Shown: positions 5,226-5,797 of the stretch, one piece after another
How the letters are laid out: every line of letters begins with the position of its first letter
Numbering within the stretch: position 1 is the stretch's first letter
Source of the DNA: an uncultured Pseudoclavibacter sp.
Lineage (GTDB): Bacteria > Actinomycetota > Actinomycetes > Actinomycetales > Microbacteriaceae
Assembly (NCBI GenBank): GCA_946221025.1
Contig: CAMIMS010000067.1
Location: 1-5,797, forward strand
DNA length: 5,797 nt
Reading direction: 5' to 3'
Position numbers and translations under genes: made by a program
Notes under the pieces: model-generated
What the model was told of the DNA's origin: nothing
Database searches by the model: none
The model's input: only the letters and a program-made list of their open reading frames with translations

Positions 5226-5690
5226 TTAGCTGGCCTCGCCGAGGTGTTCTTCGGCGCGCGCGAGAAACTCGCGAAACTGCGCCTCTTCGGCCCGGTTGAA
5301 TGCATCCGCCAGACCGTCCTCGATGCGCAGTGCGAGCGCATCCGCTCGCGTCGCGAGATCTTCTCCGGCGGGAGTCAGCGAGCAGACGAGAACGCGAGCA
5401 TGCACGCTCGAGGGTGCGCGTTCGATGAGACCCTTCGCCTCGAGGTTCGTGAGGATTGTCGCCATCGTCTGCGGGGAAACGAGCGCACCGCGAGCAAGCT
5501 GCGCGGCGGATTGGCCGGATGCGGTCAGCAGCTGGCCGAGCACGGCGTACTGGGGCACGGTCAGATCGAGTTCCCGCAGTGCCCGTGACTTGGCGGCGAT
5601 GAGCAGCTGCTCGACGCGCTTGATGCGGTAGCCGAGGCGGGTTTCGGGGCCATGGCGCTGCGCATCTTCGGGGGAGAGACGGGTCTGCAC
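5226..5690 (-). CDS. MarR-family transcriptional regulator
   Basis: The 154-residue product has the MarR layout. A dimerisation helix (about 18-41) is followed by a winged helix-turn-helix (about 44-105) with QSAAQLARGALVSPQTMATILTNLEAKGLIER as helix pair plus recognition helix. The wing leads into SLTPAGE, and a C-terminal dimer helix ends in EEHLGEAS (this last part uses the stop at 5226). The only cysteine, Cys103, is in the wing strand rather than the N-terminal place used by OhrR-type redox sensors, so a small-molecule ligand is more likely than thiol sensing. The start is GTG 5690, with no convincing Shine-Dalgarno site. TATAAC ends six bases upstream, so the transcript may begin at this GTG. 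It probably represses the downstream oxidoreductase via the 5087-5116 palindrome. No matching palindrome was found before its own gene, arguing against simple autoregulation. Confidence 0.9.
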   Translation of the reverse strand: MQTRLSPEDAQRHGPETRLGYRIKRVEQLLIAAKSRALRELDLTVPQYAVLGQLLTASGQSAAQLARGALVSPQTMATILTNLEAKGLIERAPSSVHARVLVCSLTPAGEDLATRADALALRIEDGLADAFNRAEEAQFREFLARAEEHLGEAS

Positions 5691-5696
5691 CCACCC

Positions 5697-5702
5697 GTTA
5701 TA
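5697..5702 (-). promoter_or_regulatory. Candidate -10 element (TATAAC) for a leaderless MarR transcript
   Basis: TATAAC on the minus strand is separated by six bases from GTG 5690. That places the expected transcription start at the first base of the start codon. Leaderless mRNAs are common in actinobacteria. A -35 element would fall inside the adjoining palindromic repeat; no good match to TTGACA was found there. Confidence 0.45.
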
Positions 5703-5710
5703 CGCGGATG

Positions 5711-5787
5711 GTGTCCCAAAATCGGCATTTTGGGCTCAAAACGGCGAAAACTGGCCGTCTGCGCAAAATATGCCGATTTTGGGACAC
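5711..5787. repeat. 77-bp palindromic repeat element, copy 2
   Basis: This is a same-orientation copy of 3966-4042, with perfect 18-bp arms at 5711-5728 and 5770-5787. It differs from copy 1 at 5719, 5736-5738 and 5779. Positions 5719 and 5779 face each other in the stem, and the change is G-C to A-T, which keeps pairing. The left arm can also fold locally, as CCCAAAAT/ATTTTGGG (5715-5722 with 5727-5734), and the right arm as CAAAAT/ATTTTG (5764-5769 with 5776-5781). It lies just upstream of the MarR promoter, 10 bases from the end of the window. Confidence 0.93.
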
Positions 5788-5797
5788 AACACGGGGG

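Noticed and set aside
5107..5694. 195-codon minus-strand frame overlapping the MarR gene
   Set aside because: It is a shadow frame of the MarR gene, rich in Arg/Ala/Pro, with no recognisable domain.
3966..5787. Composite transposon or CRISPR repeat pair
   Set aside because: There is no transposase, no target-site duplication and no regular spacer array; two 77-bp copies 1.7 kb apart do not make a CRISPR.

Overview
The window reads as chromosomal DNA of a high-GC Gram-positive bacterium (Actinomycetota). Supporting signs are very GC-rich genes with G/C third positions, AAGGAG-type ribosome sites next to leaderless-looking starts, and protein families common in actinobacteria. The Microbacteriaceae are a plausible home, but that is a guess from protein flavour, not from any search.

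Layout from left to right. (1) Positions 1-81 are a broken minus-strand fragment of a zinc alcohol/2,3-butanediol dehydrogenase. It is nearly identical to part of the intact gene further right. (2) Positions 82 to about 1680 are a visibly AT-richer block with two tightly spaced plus-strand genes. The first encodes a secreted two-domain protein of unknown function (164-1237). The second encodes a small four-helix membrane protein (1248-1664). Because the block lies between a truncated and an intact copy of the same gene, it looks like an acquired module. (3) A strong hairpin terminator (1718-1766) separates it from the intact dehydrogenase (1783-2844, minus). (4) A divergent intergenic region with short repeated motifs leads into a class III (CpdA-like) cyclic-nucleotide phosphodiesterase / metallophosphoesterase (3037-3882, plus). 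(5) A short tandem repeat follows, then a 77-bp palindromic repeat element (3966-4042). (6) Next is a minus-strand regulatory pair: a MarR-family repressor (5226-5690) upstream of a zinc-less quinone-reductase-type MDR oxidoreductase (4083-5057). Between them lie a hairpin and a 30-bp near-perfect palindromic operator. (7) A second copy of the 77-bp element (5711-5787) closes the window.

How the parts fit. MarR probably represses the oxidoreductase through the palindrome at 5087-5116, giving an inducible detoxification or redox-stress unit. The dehydrogenase and phosphodiesterase are stand-alone, divergently transcribed genes. The two most unusual items are the acquired secreted-protein/membrane-protein pair, which could be an antagonism-and-protection pair though nothing proves it, and the duplicated palindromic element. 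Its two copies differ by a base-pair-preserving double substitution and bracket the MarR/oxidoreductase unit. No RNA gene, CRISPR array, transposase or integrase is visible.
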